Positions 45,935 to 60,850 are shown, numbered from the stretch's first letter. The stretch is DNA of 64,000 nt from Pseudomonas beijingensis (GCF_030687295.1 NZ_CP117425.1:6385813-6449812), one strand, 5' to 3'. The notes: generated from the letters alone by a model not told the origin. Translations and numbers: made by a program.

Positions 45935-47302
45935 TTAGGGCTTCTTGATTTTTTCCGGCCGCTTCCAACCGTCGATATTGCGTTGGCGAGCGCGTGCCAC
46001 CGCCAATTGGCCGTTATCCACATTCTGGGTGAGGGTCGAACCGGCCGCCGTGGTTGCACCGCTAGAGATATCCACAGGCGCCACCAAAGAGTTGTTGGAG
46101 CCGATGAAGACATCCTCACCCATGACGGTTTTCCACTTATTGGCGCCATCGTAATTGCAGGTGATGGTGCCGGCGCCAATGTTGGTGCGGGCGCCGACTT
46201 CAGCGTCACCCAGGTAGGTCAAGTGGCCGGCCTTGGCGTCTTCACCCAGGTGAGCGTTCTTGAGCTCGACGAAGTTACCCACATGGGCCCGGGCTTCCAG
46301 TACGGAGCCGGGACGCAACCGCGCAAACGGGCCGGCATCGCTGCCTTCGCCCATGACCGCGCCATCGAGGTGGCTGTTGGCCTTGATCACCACGCCTTTA
46401 CGCAGGGTGCTGTCCTTGATCACGCAGTTCGGGCCGATGACCACGTCGTCTTCGATGAAAACTTTGCCTTCGAGGATGACGTTGATATCGATTACCACGT
46501 CGCGCCCCACGCTGACTTCACCGCGAACATCGAAACGGGACGGATCGCGCAGGGTCACGCCTTGGGCCATCAGGCGGCGGGCGGCGCGCAATTGATAGTG
46601 GCGCTCCAGCTCGGCCAGTTGCCGGCGATCGTTGGCGCCCTGCACTTCCATGGCGTCCAACGGCTGCTCAGTGGCAACGACCAGCCCATCAGCAACGGCC
46701 ATGGCAATCACATCGGTCAGGTAGTACTCGCCCTGGGCGTTGTTATTCGACAGACGACTCATCCAGTCGCCCAGGCGCTCGGCCGGCACGGCGAGAATTC
46801 CGGTGTTGCCCTCGGTGATCGCGCGCTGGGCTTCGTTGGCGTCCTTTTGCTCAACAATCGCCGTCACCTGGCCGTCGGCGCTACGCACAATGCGACCGTA
46901 ACCGGTAGGGTCATCCAGCTCGACGGTCAGCAGGCCCAACTGCTGGGGGGCGACGTGCTTGAGCAGGCGCTGCAAGGTCTCGACTTCGATCAGCGGCACA
47001 TCGCCGTAGAGAATCAGCACCGTATCGGCGGTAATGAACGGGACGGCCTGGGCCACCGCATGGCCGGTACCCAGTTGTTTGTCCTGCAGGACGAAATTCA
47101 GGTCATCCGCCGCCAGGCGTTCGCGTACCGCATCGGCCCCATGGCCGATCACCACGTGAATGCGCTGTGGATCAAGTTGCCGCGCGCTGTGGATAACATG
47201 GCCGAGCATGGAATTGCCGGCGACCGGGTGCAAGACCTTGGGCAACGCCGAACGCATGCGGGTGCCTTGGCCGGCCGCGAGGATAACGATTTCAAGAGAC
47301 AT
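45935..47302 (-). CDS. glmU: Bifunctional GlmU (N-acetyltransferase / uridylyltransferase)
   Basis: GlmU acetylates glucosamine-1-phosphate and then forms UDP-GlcNAc. The 455-residue protein has the N-terminal pyrophosphorylase domain ([23 protein letters not shown]) and a C-terminal left-handed beta-helix of hexapeptide repeats with the acetyltransferase His region ([34 protein letters not shown]). It follows the atp operon after the terminator at 47364. Confidence 0.96.
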   Translation of the reverse strand: MSLEIVILAAGQGTRMRSALPKVLHPVAGNSMLGHVIHSARQLDPQRIHVVIGHGADAVRERLAADDLNFVLQDKQLGTGHAVAQAVPFITADTVLILYGDVPLIEVETLQRLLKHVAPQQLGLLTVELDDPTGYGRIVRSADGQVTAIVEQKDANEAQRAITEGNTGILAVPAERLGDWMSRLSNNNAQGEYYLTDVIAMAVADGLVVATEQPLDAMEVQGANDRRQLAELERHYQLRAARRLMAQGVTLRDPSRFDVRGEVSVGRDVVIDINVILEGKVFIEDDVVIGPNCVIKDSTLRKGVVIKANSHLDGAVMGEGSDAGPFARLRPGSVLEARAHVGNFVELKNAHLGEDAKAGHLTYLGDAEVGARTNIGAGTITCNYDGANKWKTVMGEDVFIGSNNSLVAPVDISSGATTAAGSTLTQNVDNGQLAVARARQRNIDGWKRPEKIKKP

Positions 47303-47363
47303 GACTGGCTACCAATCCTGGGTGGTCAGCGGCTGCGACCAGGTAATGAATGTGGGGAAAAGA

Positions 47364-47391
47364 AAAAAGGGTAGCCGAGGCTACCCTTTTT
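47364..47391 (-). terminator. atp operon terminator
   Basis: AAAAAGGGTAGCC-GA-GGCTACCCTTTTT forms a 13-bp stem 27 bases past the atpC stop, with a T-run on the minus strand. Confidence 0.9.
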
Positions 47392-47417
47392 AATCAATCG
47401 CACAGAAAGCGGACGGC

Positions 47418-47843
47418 TTAGCCGCCGAACTTCTTGCGGATCTGCTGGACGGTGCGCAGCTGGGCTGCGGCCTCGGCCAGACGTGCGGCAGCAGAGCCGT
47501 AGTCGAATTCCGCGCCGCGCTCGTGCAGGGCCTTCTCAGCGGCCTTGACGGCCTCCTGAGCGGAGGCTTCGTCCAGGTCGGCAGCACGTTGCACGGTGTC
47601 GGCAAGGACCTTGACCATGTTCGGCTGAACCTCGAGGAAACCACCGGAGATGTAGAACACCTCCCGTTCCCCGCCCTGCTTGGTCAGAGTAATCGGACCT
47701 GGCTTCAAGCTGGTGATCAGCGGTGCGTGACCCAGGGCGATACCAAGATCACCCAGCTCACCGTGCGCAACCACAAACTCGACCAGACCGGAGAAGATTT
47801 CCCCTTCCGCACTGACGATATCGCAATGGACTGTCATAGCCAT
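47418..47843 (-). CDS. atpC: F1F0 ATP synthase epsilon subunit
   Basis: A 141-residue subunit of the F1 central stalk that couples rotation and inhibits ATP hydrolysis. N-terminal beta-sandwich ([47 protein letters not shown]) and C-terminal helical hairpin ([15 protein letters not shown]...). Last gene of the operon. A GC-rich hairpin separates it from atpD. Confidence 0.96.
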   Translation of the reverse strand: MAMTVHCDIVSAEGEIFSGLVEFVVAHGELGDLGIALGHAPLITSLKPGPITLTKQGGEREVFYISGGFLEVQPNMVKVLADTVQRAADLDEASAQEAVKAAEKALHERGAEFDYGSAAARLAEAAAQLRTVQQIRKKFGG

Positions 47844-47865
47844 CTGATTGCCTCAACCTAAATTA

Positions 47866-47883
47866 GCGCCCGTTGCCGGGCGC
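47866..47883. other. Stem-loop between atpD and atpC
   Basis: GCGCCCG-TTGC-CGGGCGC is a 7-bp GC stem with a tetraloop in the 45-base gap. There is no T-run, so it is not a terminator; an mRNA-stability role is inference. Confidence 0.6.
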
Positions 47884-47888
47884 CGGGA

Positions 47889-49292
<1,404 letters not shown>

Positions 49293-50153
49293 TTAAACCG
49301 CGGCAGCGCCGCCGACGATTTCCGAGATCTCTTGGGTGATCGCAGCCTGACGCGCCTTGTTGTAGATCAGCTGCAAATCGCTGATCAAATCACCGGCGTT
49401 GTCGGTAGCGTTCTTCATCGCGATCATCCGCGCCGCTTGTTCAGCTGCGTTGTTCTCGACCACCGCCTGGTAGACCTGCGACTCCACGTAGCGGACCATC
49501 AAGCCGTCAAGCAGCTCCTTGGCATCCGGTTCGTAGAGATAGTCCCAGTGGTGCTTGAGTTCCTGTTCCGGGGTCGCCACCAGTGGAATCAACTGCTCCA
49601 CGGTCGGCTGTTGCGTCATGGTGTTGATGAACTTGTTGGATACCACGGACAGGCGGTCGATCCGGCCTTCCAGGTAAGCATCCAGCATCACCTTGACGCT
49701 GCCGATCAGGTCATTGATCGACGGTTCTTCACCCAGGTGGCTGATAGCAGCGACGACGTTACCGCCGAAGTTGCGGAAGAAAGCCGCACCCTTGCTACCG
49801 ACCACGCACAGATCGATCTCGACGCCTTGTTCGCGGTTTACCGCCATGTCCTTGACCAGGGCCTTGAACAGGTTGGTGTTCAAGCCACCGCACAGACCAC
49901 GGTCACTGCTCACCACAACGTAACCGACGCGCTTGACGGCGCGGTCGATCATGAACGGGTGGCGGTATTCCGGGTTGGCGTTGGCCAGATGACCAATCAC
50001 CTGGCGGATGCGCTCCGCATAAGGACGGCTAGCAGCCATGCGCATTTGTGCCTTGCGCATTTTGCTGACCGCCACTTTTTCCATGGCGCTGGTAATCTTT
50101 TGCGTGCTTTTGATGCTCGCAATCTTACTGCGAATCTCTTTTGCGCCTGCCAT
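49293..50153 (-). CDS. atpG: F1F0 ATP synthase gamma subunit
   Basis: The 286-residue rotor shaft. N-terminal [36 protein letters not shown] coiled coil and C-terminal [37 protein letters not shown] are typical. Set between atpA and atpD. Confidence 0.97.
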   Translation of the reverse strand: MAGAKEIRSKIASIKSTQKITSAMEKVAVSKMRKAQMRMAASRPYAERIRQVIGHLANANPEYRHPFMIDRAVKRVGYVVVSSDRGLCGGLNTNLFKALVKDMAVNREQGVEIDLCVVGSKGAAFFRNFGGNVVAAISHLGEEPSINDLIGSVKVMLDAYLEGRIDRLSVVSNKFINTMTQQPTVEQLIPLVATPEQELKHHWDYLYEPDAKELLDGLMVRYVESQVYQAVVENNAAEQAARMIAMKNATDNAGDLISDLQLIYNKARQAAITQEISEIVGGAAAV

Positions 50154-50175
50154 GTAACACCTATCAGGTTAGCAA

Positions 50176-50197
50176 GCGGGAGCCTTGCGGCTCCCGC
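50176..50197. other. Stem-loop between atpA and atpG
   Basis: GCGGGAGCC-TTGC-GGCTCCCGC is a 9-bp stem in the 50-base gap, with the same TTGC loop as the stem at 47866. No T-run follows. Confidence 0.65.
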
Positions 50198-50203
50198 TGC
50201 GGC

Positions 50204-51748
50204 TTACCAGGTTTGGGTGGCCTTGAACTTCTCGATACCGGCCTTGAGGCCAGCGTCGATTTCGTCATTGAAGTCACCTTTAACGTTGATCTTGGCCATC
50301 AAATCGGCGTGATCGCGGTTGAAGAAAGCGATCAGCGCTTGTTCGAAGCTGCCGATCTTGGCGATTTCAATGTCAGTCAGGAACCCACGCTCAGCGGCAT
50401 ACAGCGACAGCGCCATGTCAGCGATCGACATCGGTGCGTATTGCTTCTGCTTCATCAGCTCGGTAACGCGCTGACCATGCTCAAGTTGCTTACGGGTCGC
50501 TTCGTCCAGGTCAGAAGCGAACTGGGCGAATGCCGCCAGTTCACGGTACTGGGCCAGGGCGGTACGGATACCACCGGACAGCTTCTTGATGATCTTGGTC
50601 TGAGCGGCACCACCCACACGGGATACCGAAACACCGGCGTTCACAGCAGGACGGATGCCCGAGTTGAACATGGCCGATTCCAGGAAGATCTGACCGTCGG
50701 TGATGGAAATCACGTTGGTCGGAACGAACGCGGAAACGTCACCAGCCTGGGTTTCGATGATCGGCAGAGCGGTCAGGGAACCGGTCTTGCCAGTCACGGC
50801 GCCGTTGGTGAACTTCTCTACGTACTCTTCCGAAACGCGGGATGCGCGCTCCAGCAGACGGGAGTGGAGATAGAACACGTCGCCTGGGTAGGCTTCACGG
50901 CCTGGTGGACGGCGCAGCAGCAGGGAAATCTGGCGGTAGGCCACTGCTTGCTTGGACAGATCGTCATAAACGATCAGCGCGTCTTCACCGCGGTCGCGGA
51001 AGTATTCGCCCATGGTGCAACCGGAGTACGGTGCCAGGAACTGCAGTGCGGCCGATTCGGAAGCACTGGCGGCAACGATGATGGTGTTAGCCAGAGCACC
51101 GTTCTCTTCCAGCTTGCGAACCACGTTGGCGATGGTCGATTGCTTCTGACCGATTGCCACGTAGACGCAGAAGATGCCGCTGTTTTTCTGGTTGATGATC
51201 GCGTCGATCGCCAGAGCGGTCTTACCGATCTGACGGTCACCGATGATCAGCTCACGCTGGCCACGGCCGACAGGGATCATGGCATCGACAGCCTTGTAGC
51301 CAGTCTGTACAGGCTGGTCTACCGACTTACGCCAGATCACGCCTGGAGCAACTTTCTCGACCGCGTCGGTCTCGGTGTTGTTCAGCGGACCTTTGCCGTC
51401 AACAGGGTTACCCAGTGCGTCGACAACGCGACCCAGCAGTTCCTTACCAACCGGAACTTCGAGGATGCGGCCGGTGCACTTGGCGCTCATGCCTTCAGCC
51501 AACGTCGTGTACGCGCCCAATACCACGGCACCTACAGAGTCTTGCTCCAGGTTGAGGGCCATACCGTAGACGCCGCCCGGAAACTCGATCATCTCGCCGT
51601 ACATGACGTCGGCCAGACCGTGAATCCGCACGATGCCGTCAGATACGCTTACGACAGTGCCTTCGTTACGGGCTTGGGAGGTCACATCGAGTTTGTCGAT
51701 GCGGCCCTTGATAATTTCACTTATTTCGGAAGGATTGAGTTGCTGCAT
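50204..51748 (-). CDS. atpA: F1F0 ATP synthase alpha subunit
   Basis: The 514-residue non-catalytic nucleotide-binding F1 subunit. P-loop [26 protein letters not shown] and [34 protein letters not shown] are present, with [17 protein letters not shown] as the usual start. Confidence 0.98.
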   Translation of the reverse strand: MQQLNPSEISEIIKGRIDKLDVTSQARNEGTVVSVSDGIVRIHGLADVMYGEMIEFPGGVYGMALNLEQDSVGAVVLGAYTTLAEGMSAKCTGRILEVPVGKELLGRVVDALGNPVDGKGPLNNTETDAVEKVAPGVIWRKSVDQPVQTGYKAVDAMIPVGRGQRELIIGDRQIGKTALAIDAIINQKNSGIFCVYVAIGQKQSTIANVVRKLEENGALANTIIVAASASESAALQFLAPYSGCTMGEYFRDRGEDALIVYDDLSKQAVAYRQISLLLRRPPGREAYPGDVFYLHSRLLERASRVSEEYVEKFTNGAVTGKTGSLTALPIIETQAGDVSAFVPTNVISITDGQIFLESAMFNSGIRPAVNAGVSVSRVGGAAQTKIIKKLSGGIRTALAQYRELAAFAQFASDLDEATRKQLEHGQRVTELMKQKQYAPMSIADMALSLYAAERGFLTDIEIAKIGSFEQALIAFFNRDHADLMAKINVKGDFNDEIDAGLKAGIEKFKATQTW

Positions 51749-51769
51749 TGCTCTGCTGCCCCTTCAAAC

Positions 51770-52306
51770 TCAAGATTTCAATGCTTCGGCAAGTTTCGCG
51801 ATTTTGCCGCGAATCGAGCCATCGATAACCAGGTCGCCGGCGCGGATGACAACGCCCCCAATCAGGGACTTGTCTTCCTCGACTTGCAGGCGCACTTCCC
51901 GGTTGAGTCGTGCACTGAGAACCTTGGCGAGTTTGTCTTGCTGTTCTTGGTTCAATGCAAAAGCACTGGTGACTTCCACGTCTACCGATTTCTCTTGCTC
52001 GGCCTTGTACAGGTCGAAAAGAGCGGCGATCTCCGGCAGAAGCGGGAGACGGTCGTTTTCGGCAACGACATGAATGAAATTCTGTGCCTTGGCATCGAAC
52101 TTGTCGCCGCACACGTCAATGAACGTGGCGGCCTTTTCTGCGCTCGTCAGTCGCGGGGCCTTGAGCACGCGCTGCATGGTGTCATCTTTCGACACCGCTG
52201 CTGCCAGGCCGAGCATGGCTGACCAATTGGCCAGTTGCTGGTGGGCCTGAGCGTGCTCGAAGGCCGCCTTAGCGTAAGGTCGGGCCAACGTGGTCAGTTC
52301 TGCCAT
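51770..52306 (-). CDS. atpH: F1F0 ATP synthase delta subunit
   Basis: The 178-residue peripheral-stalk subunit joining F1 to subunit b. [20 protein letters not shown] at the start and [40 protein letters not shown] at the end are the OSCP/delta signatures. Confidence 0.97.
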   Translation of the reverse strand: MAELTTLARPYAKAAFEHAQAHQQLANWSAMLGLAAAVSKDDTMQRVLKAPRLTSAEKAATFIDVCGDKFDAKAQNFIHVVAENDRLPLLPEIAALFDLYKAEQEKSVDVEVTSAFALNQEQQDKLAKVLSARLNREVRLQVEEDKSLIGGVVIRAGDLVIDGSIRGKIAKLAEALKS

Positions 52307-52318
52307 GATCGCCCTCGC

Positions 52319-52789
52319 TTAGATTTCAGCAGCCAGTCGGTTAACCAGCTCTGCGTGCGCGTTTTGATCGATTGTGGCACCCAGGATCTTCGAAGCACCG
52401 CCAACGGCCAGGCTACCCACTTGGGCACGCAGCGCGTCTTTGACACTGTTGAGTTCCTGTTCGATCTCGGCTTGAGCCTGAGCCTTCACACGGTCAGCTT
52501 CGACGCGAGCCTGTTCACGGGCTTCGTCGACAATCTGGGTACCGCGTTTCTTGGCTTGCTCGATGATTTCAGCTGCCTGAGCCTTCGCTTCGCGCAGTTG
52601 CTGACCCACTTTCTCATGGGCCAACTCCAGGTCGCGAGCTGCACGGCTGGCAGCGTCCAGACCATCAGCGATCTTCTTTTGACGTTCGTGCAATGCCGCA
52701 ATGACCGGAGGCCATACGAACTTCATGCAGAACAGTACAAAAATCAGGAACGCAACGGACTGGCCAATCAGGGTCGCATTAATGTTCAC
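52319..52789 (-). CDS. atpF: F1F0 ATP synthase b subunit
   Basis: The 156-residue stator: one N-terminal membrane helix ([29 protein letters not shown]) and a long charged coiled coil dimerisation region. Confidence 0.97.
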   Translation of the reverse strand: MNINATLIGQSVAFLIFVLFCMKFVWPPVIAALHERQKKIADGLDAASRAARDLELAHEKVGQQLREAKAQAAEIIEQAKKRGTQIVDEAREQARVEADRVKAQAQAEIEQELNSVKDALRAQVGSLAVGGASKILGATIDQNAHAELVNRLAAEI

Positions 52790-52847
52790 GCCAACACCTC
52801 GCAGTTACGTTGTCCATCACACCAATCTACTCGAGACATCCGAGTAA

Positions 52848-53120
<273 letters not shown>

Positions 53121-53189
53121 TTACGTCGTATGGTTTAGGTTTTTTAGATTAAAGCGGTAAAACAAATCGTTTCATGCCCTGGTCGGGCC

Positions 53190-53211
53190 CCTTCCCGTTT
53201 GACCGGGAAGG
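53190..53211. other. Stem-loop between atpB and atpE
   Basis: CCTTCCCG-GTTTGA-type loop-CGGGAAGG forms an 8-bp stem in the largest gap of the atp operon. It lacks a T-run. Confidence 0.6.
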
Positions 53212-53235
53212 ACATCAGACTAGTCGAGACTGGCC

Positions 53236-54529
<1,294 letters not shown>

Positions 54530-54603
54530 CGCTTTTGCTCTCCAATAGTCGGCCGCCATAATTCAATAACTTGGCATAATTTGTGCCGACAAAATGCGCG
54601 CAG

Positions 54604-54632
54604 AGTATAGGGGCGGTTCTGCCCCTATTCAA
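54604..54632 (-). promoter_or_regulatory. Sigma-70 promoter of the atp operon
   Basis: On the minus strand TTGAAT, a 17-base spacer and TATACT lie in the parB-atpI gap, 75 bases before atpI. The spacer holds an inverted repeat GGGGC...GCCCC. Confidence 0.75.
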
Positions 54633-54677
54633 CTGCCAGGTAGTGATTTCCGACTGCGCGCTACAAGAGCAATTGTT

Positions 54678-55550
54678 TCAGCGAATGTGCGCAAGGACGC
54701 CTTGCAACTCATCGAGGGAGTTATAACCGATCACCAATTGGCCCTTGCCCTTCTTCCCGTGGCGAATCTGCACCGCAGAGCCCAGGCGCTCGGCCAGGCG
54801 TTGTTCGAGGCGGGCGATATCCGGATCGATCTTGGGGGCCTCGACAGGTGCCGGTTTGCCACTGAGCCACTGGCGAACCAGTGCCTCGGTCTGGCGCACG
54901 GTGAGGCCGCGTGCGACAACGTGTCGCGCCCCTTCAACCTGTTGATTTTCCGGCAAACCGAGCAATGCCCGGGCATGACCCATTTCCAGGTCGCCATGGG
55001 ACAGCATGGTCTTGATGACTTCCGGCAACGCAATCAGGCGCAGCAGGTTGGCCACGGTCACGCGGGACTTGCCCACCGCCTCGGCGACCTGTTGCTGGGT
55101 CAGCTGGAATTCCTGCTGCAAGCGCTGCAGGGCCACGGCTTCCTCGATCGGGTTGAGGTCTTCACGCTGGATGTTCTCGATCAACGCCATGGCGATGGCC
55201 GTTTCATCCGGCACATCGCGGACCATCGCCGGGATGGTTTCCTGGCCAGCCTGCTGGCTGGCGCGCCAGCGACGTTCGCCGGCGATGATCTCGAAGCGCC
55301 CATTGGCGATCGGCCGGACCACGATCGGCTGCATCACACCCTGGCTCTTGATCGACTGGGCCAATTCTTCCAACGCCTGCGGGTCCATGTCTCGGCGCGG
55401 CTGGTATTTGCCGCGCTGGATCAGGTCCAGGGGCAGGTGCTGCAGCTCGCGCTGGTCGGCCTGTACGGCCTGTTCTTCCAGCGAGCTGACAGTCGGACCG
55501 CTGAGCAGTGCATCCAGTCCACGTCCGAGACCTCGTTTCTTGACGGCCAT
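54678..55550 (-). CDS. parB: Chromosome-partitioning protein ParB
   Basis: ParB is a CTP-dependent clamp that loads at parS and spreads to form the partition complex. The 290-residue protein has the N-terminal ParB/Srx domain (LPLDLIQRGKYQPRRDMD, RPIANGRFEIIAGERRWRASQQAG), a helix-turn-helix (LTQQQVAEAVGKSRVTVANLLRL) and a C-terminal dimerisation domain. Its sites here are at 7348, 7866 and 17321. Nine bases separate it from parA. Confidence 0.97.
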   Translation of the reverse strand: MAVKKRGLGRGLDALLSGPTVSSLEEQAVQADQRELQHLPLDLIQRGKYQPRRDMDPQALEELAQSIKSQGVMQPIVVRPIANGRFEIIAGERRWRASQQAGQETIPAMVRDVPDETAIAMALIENIQREDLNPIEEAVALQRLQQEFQLTQQQVAEAVGKSRVTVANLLRLIALPEVIKTMLSHGDLEMGHARALLGLPENQQVEGARHVVARGLTVRQTEALVRQWLSGKPAPVEAPKIDPDIARLEQRLAERLGSAVQIRHGKKGKGQLVIGYNSLDELQGVLAHIR

Positions 55551-55559
55551 GGGGTTTCC

Positions 55560-56357
55560 TTAAGTTGGCTGGGCTGCAGCGGTGCGTGGGTTGCGGCGCT
55601 GACGGCGAACCATCTCGCCCGCCAGGGCCAGGTAAGCCAGCGCACCACGGGATTGTTTGTCGTAGGCCAGAGCCGGCATGCCGTAGCTCGGCGCTTCGGC
55701 CAGGCGGATGTTACGCGGGATGACGGTGTCGTAGAGCTGCTCGCCAAAGTGTTCCTTGAGCTGGGCCGAGACATCGTTCATCAGGCTCAGGCGCGGGTCG
55801 TACATGGTCCGCAACAGGCCTTCGACCTTCAGGTCCGGGTTCAGCAGTTCGGCGATGCGCTTGATGTTATCCACAAGGTCGCTCAACCCTTCCAGGGCGA
55901 AGTACTCGCACTGCATGGGGATAATGACCCCATCGGCGGCCACCAGGGCGTTGAGGGTCAGCATCGACAGCGATGGCGGGCAGTCGATCAGGATGTAATC
56001 GTAGTTTTCCCGGATCGGCGCCAAGGCGCTGCGCAGGCGGCTTTCCTTCATCTGCATTTCCAACAGCACCACTTCGGCCGCCGTCAGGTCACGGTTGGCC
56101 GGCAGCAGTTGATAACCGCCATGTTCGGAGAAGTGCATGGCCTGGCCCAGATCGCATTCGCCGATCAGGACGTCGTAGATGGAGTTTTCCAAGCCATGTT
56201 TATCCACACCGCTGCCCATGGTGGCGTTGCCCTGTGGATCGAGGTCGATCAACAGCACCCGGCGCTTGGTCGCGACCAGGGATGCTGCGAGGTTGATGCA
56301 GGTGGTGGTCTTGCCCACACCACCTTTCTGGTTCGCTATCGCGAATACCTTAGCCAT
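55560..56357 (-). CDS. parA: Chromosome-partitioning ATPase ParA
   Basis: A 265-residue Walker-type ATPase with deviant P-loop KGGVGKTTTCINLAASL, DLDPQGNATMGSG and YDYILIDCPPSL. It binds DNA with ATP and moves ParB-parS complexes. ATG 56357 gives MAKVFAIANQKGGVG, the usual start. Preceded by rsmG. Confidence 0.97.
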   Translation of the reverse strand: MAKVFAIANQKGGVGKTTTCINLAASLVATKRRVLLIDLDPQGNATMGSGVDKHGLENSIYDVLIGECDLGQAMHFSEHGGYQLLPANRDLTAAEVVLLEMQMKESRLRSALAPIRENYDYILIDCPPSLSMLTLNALVAADGVIIPMQCEYFALEGLSDLVDNIKRIAELLNPDLKVEGLLRTMYDPRLSLMNDVSAQLKEHFGEQLYDTVIPRNIRLAEAPSYGMPALAYDKQSRGALAYLALAGEMVRRQRRNPRTAAAQPT

Positions 56358-56375
56358 TCTTGCTTGTGTTCCCAA

Positions 56376-57020
56376 TCATGCCGTGCGGCGCAGTATCAGC
56401 AGATGGCGTTGGCCTTGGCAACCGGGTACGGCCAAGGCGTGTTCGCTATCGAGGTGGAAGTCTGCCGGCAATGCTACCAGCTCATCGGCCGGATGAACGC
56501 CCTTCATTGCCAGCCAGCGCGTATCGGCGTCACCCAGGTGGCGAGTCCAGTTGCTGAAGTTTTCCATGCTGCTGAACGCCCGGGAGATGATCCCGTTGAA
56601 CGGCTCGGCAGGCTGGAACGCTTCGACGCGGCTGTGGATAACTTGCAGGTTATCCAGTTTGAGTTCGAGTTTGACCTGGGTCAGGAAGCGGGTCTTCTTG
56701 CCGTTGCTGTCCAGGCAGGTCACTTGCGAGTCGGGAAACAGGATCGCCAGCGGGATGCCCGGCATGCCACCGCCACTGCCGACGTCCAGCCAACGACCGT
56801 TTTCGATGAAGGACATCACGCTGAGGCTGTCGAGCAAATGCCGCGAGACCATTTCATCCGGATCACGCACGGCGGTCAGGTTGTAGGCCTTGTTCCATTT
56901 GATCAACAGCGCCAGATAACCCAGCAATTGCGCGTGCTGGGCTTCGGTCAGGCTGACGCCGAGCTGACGGGCACCTGTGGATAACTCTTCAGCGTGTTGC
57001 GAGGTGACCATCGAACTCAA
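56376..57020 (-). CDS. rsmG: 16S rRNA (guanine-527-N7)-methyltransferase RsmG
   Basis: A 214-residue SAM-dependent methyltransferase that modifies G527 of 16S rRNA. SAM motif [21 protein letters not shown] use a TTG start at 57020 ([13 protein letters not shown]), which overlaps the mnmG stop and matches the conserved family N-terminus; the first ATG at 57011 would drop three residues. Confidence 0.94.
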   Translation of the reverse strand: MSSMVTSQHAEELSTGARQLGVSLTEAQHAQLLGYLALLIKWNKAYNLTAVRDPDEMVSRHLLDSLSVMSFIENGRWLDVGSGGGMPGIPLAILFPDSQVTCLDSNGKKTRFLTQVKLELKLDNLQVIHSRVEAFQPAEPFNGIISRAFSSMENFSNWTRHLGDADTRWLAMKGVHPADELVALPADFHLDSEHALAVPGCQGQRHLLILRRTA

Positions 57021-58915
57021 GCGCTTTGCTCCAACTGGCGGCCCGCGCCGCGTTTTTTCAAATGAATCATCAACAGGGAAATCGCCGCTGGCGTGACGCC
57101 GGGAATGCGCGAGGCCTGGCCCAGGGTCTCTGGACGGGTCGCGCCGAGCTTGCTCTGGATTTCTTTCGACAACCCGGAAATGCCGGTGTAATCGATATCC
57201 ACAGGCAGCTTGGTGTCTTCGCTGGCGCGCAGGCGGGCGATTTCATCTTGCTGGCGGTCGATGTAACCGGCGTACTTGGTCTTGATCTCGACCTGTTCGG
57301 CCACTTGCGGATCTTCCGCTCCCTGGCCGGTGACTTCCACCAGCCCGGCGTAATCGATTTCCGGACGGCTCAAGAGGTTGAGCAGGTTGTATTCATGGGT
57401 CAGCGGAGTGCCGAATTTCGCCGCAATGGCATCGCCCTGCTCGGTACCGGGACGAACCCAGGTGCTTTTCAGGCGCTGCTCTTCCAGTTCGATACTCTCG
57501 CGTTTCTTGCAGAACGCGGCCCAGCGCACGTCATCCACCAGACCCAGCTCGCGACCTTTCTCGGTCAGGCGCAGGTCGGCGTTGTCTTCACGCAGGATCA
57601 GGCGATATTCAGCGCGGGATGTGAACATCCGATACGGTTCCTGGGTACCCAGGGTAATCAAGTCGTCCACCAGCACACCGATGTACGCCTCATCGCGGCG
57701 CGGGCACCAGGCTTCTTTGCCCTTGGCGAGCAGTGCGGCGTTGGCTCCGGCGAGCAAACCCTGGGCACCCGCTTCTTCGTAACCGGTGGTGCCGTTGATC
57801 TGCCCGGCGAAGAACAGACCGCCGATAGCTTTGGTTTCCAGGCTGTACTTCAAATCGCGCGGATCGAAGTAGTCGTACTCGATCGCATAACCCGGACGCA
57901 CGATGTGCGCGTTCTCCATGCCACGGATCGATTGCACGATCTGCAATTGCACGTCGAACGGCAGACTTGTGGATATCCCGTTCGGATATAGCTCATGGGT
58001 GGTCAAACCTTCCGGTTCGATGAACACCTGGTGGCTTTCCTTGTCGGCAAAGCGATGGATCTTATCTTCGATCGACGGGCAATAGCGCGGGCCGACACCT
58101 TCGATTTCACCGGCAGCGGAATACATCGGCGAACGATCGAGGTTCGCCGCGATGATTTCGTGGGTGCGGGCGTTGGTGTGGGTGATCCAGCAACTGACTT
58201 GCCGTGGATGCTGTTCCTTGTTGCCCATGAACGACATCACCGGGATCGGCGTATCGCCAGGCTGCTCGGTCATCACCGAGAAATCCACGGACTTGCCGTC
58301 GATGCGAGGTGGCGTACCGGTTTTCAGACGCCCGACACGCAATGGCAACTCACGCAGACGGTGAGCCAGAGCAATCGACGGCGGATCACCGGCGCGACCG
58401 CCAGAAAAATTCTGCAAACCGATGTGGATAAGTCCGCCGAGGAAGGTACCCGTGGTCAACACCACGGAATCGGCGAAGAAACGCAGGCCCATTTGCGTGA
58501 CCACACCGCGGACCTGGCCCTGCTCGACGATCAGGTCATCGGCCGCTTGTTGAAATATCCACAGGTTCGGCTGGTTTTCCAGGATTTCACGGACAGCGGC
58601 TTTGTACAGGACTCGGTCAGCCTGGGTGCGAGTAGCGCGCACGGCCGGGCCTTTGCGGCTGTTCAATACGCGAAACTGGATACCACCCTTATCGGTGGCC
58701 ATGGCCATCGCACCGCCAAGGGCATCGATTTCCTTGACCAGGTGGCTTTTGCCGATGCCACCAATGGCAGGGTTGCAGCTCATGGCACCGAGGGTTTCCA
58801 CGTTATGCGTCAGCAACAGGGTTTTTGCCCCCATGCGTGCTGATGCAAGTGCTGCCTCGGTACCGGCATGACCGCCGCCGATGACGACTTCAAAACGGGA
58901 AGGGAAATCCACCAC
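57017..58915 (-). CDS. mnmG: tRNA uridine 5-carboxymethylaminomethyl enzyme MnmG
   Basis: With MnmE, MnmG installs the cmnm5 modification at U34 of certain tRNAs. The 632-residue flavoprotein has the FAD site [17 protein letters not shown] (13-29), the C-terminal tRNA-binding domain, and [20 protein letters not shown]. Its partner mnmE lies upstream across the DnaA-box region. Confidence 0.97.
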   Translation of the reverse strand: MVDFPSRFEVVIGGGHAGTEAALASARMGAKTLLLTHNVETLGAMSCNPAIGGIGKSHLVKEIDALGGAMAMATDKGGIQFRVLNSRKGPAVRATRTQADRVLYKAAVREILENQPNLWIFQQAADDLIVEQGQVRGVVTQMGLRFFADSVVLTTGTFLGGLIHIGLQNFSGGRAGDPPSIALAHRLRELPLRVGRLKTGTPPRIDGKSVDFSVMTEQPGDTPIPVMSFMGNKEQHPRQVSCWITHTNARTHEIIAANLDRSPMYSAAGEIEGVGPRYCPSIEDKIHRFADKESHQVFIEPEGLTTHELYPNGISTSLPFDVQLQIVQSIRGMENAHIVRPGYAIEYDYFDPRDLKYSLETKAIGGLFFAGQINGTTGYEEAGAQGLLAGANAALLAKGKEAWCPRRDEAYIGVLVDDLITLGTQEPYRMFTSRAEYRLILREDNADLRLTEKGRELGLVDDVRWAAFCKKRESIELEEQRLKSTWVRPGTEQGDAIAAKFGTPLTHEYNLLNLLSRPEIDYAGLVEVTGQGAEDPQVAEQVEIKTKYAGYIDRQQDEIARLRASEDTKLPVDIDYTGISGLSKEIQSKLGATRPETLGQASRIPGVTPAAISLLMIHLKKRGAGRQLEQSA

Positions 58916-59479
58916 GCACCTCGTGCCTGCTTTATTCAGGTAATTCGGAAATAGGTTTTGAGTCTGGCCCTGGGCGTTTTTCGAGCCAGGTCGGCAAGTA
59001 TAGGGACTTCGCCCTTTCTAAAGAACCCTTTGCACAAAATTTAACCAGCTGTGGAGAACTCGCGGTTAAAAAAATATAAAAAAGAAAGAAATTTATAAAA
59101 TCTTTGTTTTTATGTTTATTCTTACTGACCCCACTATCTGTGGATAAAGCTCTGTAGGCCTTATTTTTCAATATGTACAGAGATTCAAAACCCTGTGGTC
59201 ATGTGCCAGTGAGGGGCTTGGATAACCGGTGTAAGCCTGTGGATGAATGAGGTGGTTATCCACAGAGGCGGTTATCTTCAGTTTTGGAGGCCGCTTATCA
59301 ACCGACCTCAATGGCAGTTATTCACAGGGCTTAATCCACAAAAACAGCCGCTACGAGGTCGCAGCAGCATCCACAGGTAAGCCGCCACCAAGGGCAATCG
59401 GTTTAAAAAAGAGAGGAGGAACCGGGTTTGCGTTGCACTCGATTGGCTTTCGAGGACAAACCCGGTTGCAGAGGTGGGG
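58916..59479. other. Non-coding region with DnaA boxes between mnmG and mnmE
   Basis: About 560 bases without a gene. An AT-rich stretch (about 59068-59130) is followed by exact DnaA boxes at 59139 (TGTGGATAA) and 59256 (TTATCCACA), near matches at 59318 (TTATTCACA), 59332 (TAATCCACA) and 59367 (GCATCCACA), and TGTGGATGA at 59239. In P. putida, DnaA-box regions are known both near dnaA and near gidA (mnmG). This could be a second origin element or a DnaA reservoir. Confidence 0.72.
58997..59025 (-). promoter_or_regulatory. Candidate promoter of the mnmG-rsmG-parAB operon
   Basis: On the minus strand TATACT is preceded at 17 bases by a weak TTCTTT. It is 82 bases before mnmG, the first gene of the operon. 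Confidence 0.45.
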
Positions 59480-60850
59480 CTATTTACCGATGCAGAAGCT
59501 GGAAAAGATCCGGCCCAGCAAGTCATCGGAGCTGAAGGCACCGGTAATTTCCCCCAGGGACTGTTGCGCCTGGCGCAGGTCTTCGGCCAACAACTCACCA
59601 GCCCCCGCCAAGGTCAGCTGCGCCCGACCGTGTTCCAGGGCTGCACTGGCATGGCGCAACGCTTCCAGATGCCGTCGGCGAGCGCTGAAGCTGCTTTCAG
59701 AGGTCTGCTCGTAGCCCATACAGGCCTTGAGGTGCTCGCGCAGCAGCTCCAGGCCTTCACCCGCCGACTTCGCGCTCAGGCTGATGGTTACGTGCCCGTC
59801 ATCGCTGACGTCCAGGGCGATCGCTTCCCCAGTCAAATCGGCCTTGTTGCGAATCAGGGTGACTTTCGCCGGATCTGGACGGACCTCGAGGAATTCAGGC
59901 CATAAAGCAAAAGGATCGTCCGCTTCCGGCGCGGTGGCATCCACCACCAGCAATACCCGGTCGGCTTCACCGATGGCCTTGAGCGCCCGTTCGACGCCGA
60001 TTTTTTCCACCTGGTCCTCGGTGTCGCGCAAACCGGCCGTGTCCACCACGTGCAGCGGCATGCCGTCGATGTGGATATGTTCACGAAGGATGTCCCGGGT
60101 GGTGCCGGCGATCTCGGTGACAATCGCCGCCTCGCGGCCGGCCAGGGCATTCAACAGGCTGGACTTGCCGGCATTCGGTCGTCCAGCGATCACCACAGTC
60201 ATCCCGTCGCGCAACAAGGCACCCTGCCCGGCTTCGCGCAGTACTGTGGATAACTCATCGCGCACCTTATCGAGCATGCTCAGCACATGGCCATCGGCGA
60301 GGAAGTCGATTTCTTCTTCCGGAAAGTCGATCGCCGCCTCGACGTAGATCCGCAGGCCGATCAATTGTTCGGTGAGGTTATGCACACGCTGGGAAAACGC
60401 TCCTTGCAAGGAACGCAATGCGTTGCGGGCGGCCTGGGCAGAACTGGCTTCGATCAAATCGGCAATCGCCTCGGCCTGGGCCAGGTCGAGCTTGTCGTTG
60501 AGGAAAGCCCGTTCGCTGAACTCACCCGGACGGGCCAGGCGGCAGCCCAGTTCAAGGCAACGCTTGAGCAGCATGTCCAGCACGATAGGACCACCGTGCC
60601 CTTGCAGTTCCAGCACGTCTTCGCCGGTGAACGAGTTTGGCCCTGGGAAATACAAGGCCAGCCCTTCGTCCAGCACCTGCTGGTCATCACTGAAAAACGG
60701 GCCGTAATGCGCGAACCGCGGCTTGAGTTCACGACCGCTGATTGCCTTGGCTGCGGCACTGGCCAAGGGCCCCGAAATACGGACGATGCCGACACCGCCG
60801 CGACCTTGGGCGGTGGCAACGGCGGCGATGGTTTCACGCGGTGCGCTCAT
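59480..60850 (-). CDS. mnmE: tRNA-modifying GTPase MnmE
   Basis: The 456-residue partner of MnmG. N-terminal folate-binding domain ([21 protein letters not shown]), G domain with [30 protein letters not shown] and NKADL, and C-terminal CIGK with the catalytic Cys. ATG 60850 matches the family; an upstream start adds six residues. Confidence 0.97.
   Translation of the reverse strand: MSAPRETIAAVATAQGRGGVGIVRISGPLASAAAKAISGRELKPRFAHYGPFFSDDQQVLDEGLALYFPGPNSFTGEDVLELQGHGGPIVLDMLLKRCLELGCRLARPGEFSERAFLNDKLDLAQAEAIADLIEASSAQAARNALRSLQGAFSQRVHNLTEQLIGLRIYVEAAIDFPEEEIDFLADGHVLSMLDKVRDELSTVLREAGQGALLRDGMTVVIAGRPNAGKSSLLNALAGREAAIVTEIAGTTRDILREHIHIDGMPLHVVDTAGLRDTEDQVEKIGVERALKAIGEADRVLLVVDATAPEADDPFALWPEFLEVRPDPAKVTLIRNKADLTGEAIALDVSDDGHVTISLSAKSAGEGLELLREHLKACMGYEQTSESSFSARRRHLEALRHASAALEHGRAQLTLAGAGELLAEDLRQAQQSLGEITGAFSSDDLLGRIFSSFCIGK

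Noticed and set aside
58932..59171. 79-residue minus-strand frame upstream of mnmG
   Set aside because: It consists of AT-rich low-complexity sequence within the DnaA-box region and lacks a ribosome site.
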